64,000 bases of DNA, taken from assembly GCA_016806645.1 (NCBI GenBank), contig JACSYO010001716.1:1040778-1104777 (forward strand), read 5' to 3'. The position numbers and the translations under genes are program-made. The notes under the pieces were generated by a model, which saw only the letters and a program-made list of their open reading frames with translations, did not search any database and had not been told where the DNA came from. This document shows, piece after piece, positions 49,601 to 64,000 of the stretch. Every line of letters starts with the position of its first letter. The stretch's first letter is position 1. This DNA is from Ophiodon elongatus (lineage: Eukaryota > Chordata > Actinopteri > Perciformes > Hexagrammidae).

Positions 49601-51833
49601 CCTGAGGGCTGCCAACATCCTGGTCAACAAGGCTTTGGTGTGCAAAATCGCTGACTTTGGCCTCGCTCGCATCATCGAAGACAACGAGTACACGGCCAGG
49701 GAAGGTACAGCGCCATACTACACGTTGCGTAGCTGAGTGTTATCAGTAGAAGGGATTAGAAACCAGGGAACCAGTTTCCCCAGAACTGATGAAACAGGGA
49801 GCGGTCAACGGTTTCATCAGTTCTGGGGGAATTACTTTGCGAGATGTCGGATTACAACACGAGTGCCAAAAATAGTAAAGAGTGAAGATGAGAGCCACTT
49901 GCTGTATGGCTTACTGAATGAGCCAGAGGATGTAAGAGTTTGAGAGGATGTGAGACCAGCATGGAACTAACAATGTCAACATTACTTGACTGGTTTTCCA
50001 TTTTGCCCTACAACCCAGGAGCCAAATTCCCCATCAAATGGACAGCACCTGAGGCCATAAACTACGGCTCTTTCACCATCAAATCTGACGTCTGGTCCTT
50101 TGGCATCTTGCTGACTGAGATTATCAGCTATGGACGCACACCATACCCGGGTAAGTGGATCACTGGTTTCAGCTCTGATATAGAATGCTTCTGAAGAGCA
50201 AAGGGCGTTGTTCTATTTCTGCACCTAAACTCAGCCCAATAATGGGCTTTCGTTTAAAGTGGCCTTCCAAAATGAGGGGTCACGGTGAAGATACAGATTT
50301 ACCTTGTGAGTGTGGACGGCTGTTTGTAGTCTCCTTCTTGTGTCATTTTCAACAGTGCATCACCTTAGACCTTGACAGTATATCATTTTGTATCAATCAA
50401 GCTTTTCTCAAGGTATTACGACAAAAACGCACCAGGCAGCATCAAAGTGCAGCTTGCAGTAAGAATGACAGCCGGGAGGCACGTTCATGTGTTTTAGGCG
50501 GGAATACATTCTGTGTAACATAGGTCAACATGTCACAGGAGTCACAGGACCATGATTACCAATTGGCTACGGGTACTCTCCGGCCGCACAGCTTTCCATA
50601 GACATTGCATGGCAGCTCATCGCAAGCCACACTTTGCCGCTGCTCTGGTGTGTTTTTCCCCGTTACGGTTAGCCCTTGATGCCAGGTGCAGCGGTTACAA
50701 GGCTACAGCTATAGAGTGCTGCAGGAATCCTAAAACCGGGAAATGAGTCAGCATTTTTCCACTTTTGGTTCCCTTGACTCAAAGTCAATGTGTTTTTGGT
50801 TTGATGCCTCAAATAAGGTCCTTGTTTAACACAAGCTCAAAAGATTATTAACGTTATTACGCCGACCACTAGTCCTCCTTTAGCTTAGTGGCGGTGACGT
50901 GCAGTCATGTGACAGGGGTGTAGATGTGTATGGCACAAACGCTAGCTTTCTTTTGGTGAATTGCATTCATGCTTAAAAAAAAATCCTAAAAGTGGTGTTA
51001 ATTTGTGAAGATTATCTTGCTGAACAAAACATGTTAGTATCATAATGTGTGTTTGCCTCGGAATTGATTTTCTGTAATAATACAAAAATCCGACTTGCTT
51101 TTTGTCGAGGGAACCAGTGTAATGCTAACTTCCTGGTTTAGCGGAGCTGTGAAGCTGTGCATAGGCATGTGCAGTGTACAAAAACATCAGCATATTAACA
51201 TGGTCATAATGCCAATGCTAACATGCTAGTAGGTATTATGTTTACCATAATTATCATTGTAATATAGCATTGTAGCATGCTAATGTCTGATTAGTCTACT
51301 CAGTTGCAAAGTACAGCTACGGCTGTCATACGTTTTGCAGGTATTTGGTCACAAACCAACACATCGGACAATTAAAATTTTGACCTCATGATGACGCTAG
51401 TAAAAAAGCCAGATGGTCACAAAAGTTAGGACAACATGAACCAAATTACATGTCAGACCATCCAATACATTTGTCTGGATATTTACCTCAAAACCACGAT
51501 TCATAAGTGTTATTATGGTGTTAAAGGTAAAGTAAGGGGAACGCCAAAGTCTCAGGGGCCCATCCTCTGGTGACCGTGAATGGCAGCCCATCCAGCCTCT
51601 CTTAACCCGATCACATGCTCTGGTTTTCAGGGATGACCAACCCGGAAGTGATCCGTGCCCTGGAGAAGGGCTACCGAATGCAGCGGCAGGACAGCTGTCC
51701 CTCCGAACTCTATGAAATCATGTTGGAGTGCTGGAAGAACAAGCCCGAGGACCGTCCCACCTTTGATTACCTGCAGAGTGTCTTGGAGGATTTCTACACA
51801 GCCACAGAGAGCCAGTATCAGCAGCAGCCATGA
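40470..51833 (+). CDS. hck: Src-family tyrosine kinase Hck
   Basis: Exons: 40470-40607, 42501-42534, 43381-43474, 43639-43734, 43903-44006, 44333-44482, 46151-46303, 46401-46583, 47745-47821, 49551-49704, 50019-50150, 51631-51833. The sum is 1518 bases, 505 residues plus TGA. The start ACCATGG gives MGC..., with Gly2 (myristoylation) and Cys3 (palmitoylation) for membrane anchoring. Domains: unique region 1-60; SH3 about 61-118 (ALYDYEAI); SH2 about 122-220 with phosphotyrosine-binding Arg149 (FMIRDSE); kinase about 240-493 with glycine loop LGAGQFGEV (246-254), Lys268 in VAVK, HRDLRAAN (Asp360), DFG 378-380 and activation-loop Tyr390. The inhibitory tail tyrosine is Tyr501 in ESQYQQQP. The TATESQYQQQP ending and the tm9sf4 neighbour favour Hck over Lyn. 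By family knowledge it signals in myeloid cells, downstream of immune receptors and integrins. All catalytic residues are intact. Confidence 0.95.
43608..43636. repeat. (CT)n tract forming the hck exon 4 polypyrimidine tract
   Basis: CT repeats run directly up to the acceptor AG at 43637-43638, so the microsatellite serves as a polypyrimidine tract. Confidence 0.9.
46584..46653. repeat. (GT)35 microsatellite that forms the hck exon 8 splice donor
   Basis: The exon ends ...GAGAAAG at 46583, and the intron begins directly with 35 GT units, so the donor GT is the first unit of the tract. Reading frame and the conserved TEFMEKG/SLLDFL junction confirm the boundary. Confidence 0.95.
46654..47200. 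repeat. teleost interspersed repeats in hck intron 8
   Basis: Two blocks. 46660-47020 has 'cctgtgaggaccaatttgag', 'gagagtcctcacaaagttag' and 'tctttgtgaggacctttgac'. 47050-47200 has 'gcatttaacccatcctaagc', 'agcgggctgctgtgaagcgc' and 'ctcactcaaggacacttgga'. Both are widespread in fish DNA. Confidence 0.65.
48606..48873 (+). mobile_element. MITE-like element, copy C, nested in an older repeat
   Basis: Left end TATAGACCATAAAGCAGTG, internal CCTTGTGATTGACAGGTTGC, right end TATAGTCTATGGTCTA. The terminal inverted repeats share TAGACCATA. Flanking blocks 48300-48430 and 48895-49050 look like parts of an older repeat. It lies in hck intron 9. Confidence 0.75.
49778..49828. repeat. perfect 18-bp inverted repeat (hairpin) in hck intron 10
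   Basis: CCCCAGAACTGATGAAAC at 49778-49795 is exactly complementary to GTTTCATCAGTTCTGGGG at 49811-49828, with a 15-nt loop between. Pairing can extend outwards with a one-G bulge (TT with AA). Confidence 0.9.
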
Positions 51834-53540
51834 GGCGGAACATCCACATTTTCTCTTATAGTGCTGTTCCATTAAAACTCCACAGCAAGTCCAGTTTCTA
51901 CATGAAGCACATTCATGTAACAAGGGACTGTAAAAACATTATTGGGTAGGCTTGAAACTTAACTATATATTGTAGGAAGCTAAGTATCACTTTTCCTAAC
52001 ATGTTTTATATTTTCATTGGACGTTCCTCACTTTGAATGAGAACATTTTAAATTATTATAACCACACAAGCGATAATAAGGAAAAGCAAAATACAAAAAC
52101 AATGGCAACACTTTCTACGACGCCCATGGCAATAATGCATTATAAACATACTTGTATTGTGTTTATAGCACTGCAACATTTTAGTTATAAGCACTCATAA
52201 CTATACATAATGCCTTACAATGTGTCATGATTGCCATGACGCATATATTTATGAGTACTTATAACAATAATCATACAGTGTTATGAACAGATAACATATG
52301 TTTATGATGCATTATAGATATGGGCATCATAGAAAGTGTCAATAAATAATATATACATTTATCATTATTACTAAACAATATTATAACAGTGTGTGTATGT
52401 GTGGGAGGGGTGGGGGGGTCTACATTGTACTGTAAAAAAATATTTTTCCTAAACAAAAAGAAAAGATAAAAAGTCATACCACTTTTTTACCCTCATCCCT
52501 CTTATAATGTTTGTACAGTCCCTAATTAAGGACCAGCTTTGAAGGTGTTTTACATGTAAACATGTAACATGTAAAAGTATGCAGGAGGCCCACATGCTAT
52601 GGTGTCTCACACACAAAATATTATTTCACACACGGATACGGCCATATCGGCAAACAAACAAGGCCACGCAAAAGCAGTCACGTGGAAAAAAGACTGGATT
52701 TAGTTGATGTGCTCCAGCGCACATTGTGCATCCACCAGAGGAAGGTAGAGCATGGGAGCAGTGGACTTTACAAAGTGCAAGATATACTGTCTGGGTGATA
52801 TATGCTTAAATCTTCTATTTATATTCCATAGATATGTTCCAGCACGATGTGGCTTGAAATTACCATTACCACTTTGTTGTGCCTTTTTCTGTCTCAACAT
52901 TTATAATATATTCCATCCGCTCTCTGTATATAGTACGCAAATAAATACAATTACTTAGGAATAGGGTTTAACGTGAAGCTATATTAACTGATAATGCTTG
53001 TTGATCCTTTTGGCTCAGTAAACTTTTGTTCCGTATTTGGGAACTAAATGAAAAAAGCAATGCAAACTGATTTTCCACATATGTAGGCCTTGTTGTTTTC
53101 GCTGTGAAATAATTAATTTATTTGTGCAAATGGTACTAAATATTAGTGTATCTTTATTGCAATGATCTTTCCAAAACTAAATGCCTTTTTATTTTTTCAG
53201 TGAAGGATTTATTTGTTTGCAATTTCTTTCTACACTTTTGGATAATGTGATTCTTGTATTGTTGGAAATAGCAATGCATTTTGTGGTCCACGATCCTACA
53301 CATTTTAAAGGGAATATTTTTAAATATTTAAGATGTTGTCATTCAATGATTTGGTTATCAATTTAGAAACAAGTGGGAGATGTTTTTTTTATTTTTTTTA
53401 TGTAACGCAAATATAGAGAATGTTATGTTTGTGTTTTTCTATATCAATATAAAACTCTTTGTATATTTTGTTTGGTTAGATGCTTGGATCAATGCAACTG
53501 TAGTAAACATTTGACAAATAAATTGGTTTAAAAACAATTA
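51834..53540 (+). other. hck: hck 3'UTR
   Basis: AT-rich DNA after the stop codon without another gene. AATAAA at 53517-53522 is the best poly(A) signal, with other AATAAA hexamers earlier (near 52342 and 52939). An imperfect palindrome built of ACATGT blocks lies at about 52548-52577. Length near 1.7 kb is inferred from the signal only. Confidence 0.55.
53517..53522 (+). terminator. candidate poly(A) signal of hck
   Basis: AATAAA, the last such hexamer before the tm9sf4 promoter. Confidence 0.5.
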
Positions 53541-53819
53541 TCTGTGCATTTATATAAAAGCAAGCAATGCTTGATGTTTTTTTTACATACTTTATACACA
53601 CTTAATGCGCTTGTTTGTATGCATCAATTGCATTCATTAAGGTGGAGCCAGGTCATAATTATTTGAAGGCATACTATTTATCATAGTTAACAGTATTTCG
53701 CATTATTTCAAAAGACAATGGACTAAATACTGTAAACAACTGTAATTGTTAAAGGAATTACTATGTATTCCTCTGAGTGGGTTCGTCGTTTAATTCCGGT
53801 GGGTCAGATATCGCTCATC

Positions 53820-53913
53820 TGAACTACATATGGGTGTGTCAAAGAAAAAACAAATGTGTGAATCGAAAAAACACAGAGCACTTCCGCGACGTCACTAGTG
53901 ACACGTATTCAAA
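53820..53913 (+). promoter_or_regulatory. tm9sf4: probable tm9sf4 core promoter
   Basis: Just before the start codon are an ETS-type CTTCCG (53881-53886), a CRE-like GACGTCAC (53889-53896) and AAAATGGCGGC, a YY1-type site that includes the ATG itself (53911-53921). No TATA box is seen. This is typical of housekeeping promoters. Confidence 0.5.
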
Positions 53914-63867
<9,954 letters not shown>

Positions 63868-63894
63868 GTGAGTGCCGCCGCTCGACTCTAAATG

Positions 63895-63943
63895 AAATGG
63901 AGAGGGAGAGGGGGAGAGGGGGAGAGAGAGAGAGGGAGAGAGG

Positions 63944-63974
<31 letters not shown>

Positions 63975-64000
63975 AGAGAGAGAGGGAGAGGGAGAGGGAG
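63895..64000. repeat. (GAGAGG)n / (GA)n microsatellite at the right edge
   Basis: A purine-only tract starting 28 bases after exon 15 of tm9sf4 and running to the end of the window. Confidence 0.95.

Overview
This window is nuclear DNA of a ray-finned fish, most likely a percomorph teleost. The evidence is compact vertebrate genes with GT-AG introns, very many long dinucleotide microsatellites (GT/CA and GA/CT), and numerous interspersed repeats of types common in fish genomes. Three protein-coding genes can be read exon by exon, all on the + strand and arranged head to tail.

Layout. Bases 1-18908 are mostly intergenic, with microsatellites, minisatellites and old repeats. A weak candidate exon on the - strand lies near base 800, and a few regulatory-looking clusters are present. 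Bases 18909-26774 hold an RBBP8NL (CtIP N-terminal-like) gene with 12 coding exons and 623 codons; the exon lengths sum exactly in frame. Bases 26775-31737 are its probable 3' region plus intergenic repeats. A probable 5' non-coding exon ends at 31990, and the Src-family kinase hck follows with 12 coding exons from 40470 to 51833 (505 codons) and a 3'UTR to about 53540. Only about 390 bases later, tm9sf4 starts at 53914. Its first 15 coding exons (525 codons of a family length near 640) lie in the window, and the gene runs off the right edge.

Function. The three genes do not form a pathway. RBBP8NL is a coiled-coil adaptor with a CtBP-binding PLDLS motif. Hck is a membrane-anchored tyrosine kinase of myeloid cells. 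TM9SF4 is a nine-transmembrane protein of the secretory/endosomal system. The hck-tm9sf4 pair matches human 20q11.21, whereas human RBBP8NL lies at 20q13.33, so its position next to hck is a lineage difference within the same ancestral chromosome.

Most notable signals: GT microsatellites that form or directly abut splice sites (a donor in hck, acceptors in rbbp8nl and tm9sf4), a pure 27-unit CAG tract in a tm9sf4 intron, two perfect inverted repeats in introns (one of 18 bp in hck, one of 14 bp in tm9sf4), and a family of terminal-inverted-repeat elements with four copies. No bacterial-type system, CRISPR array, rRNA or tRNA was seen.
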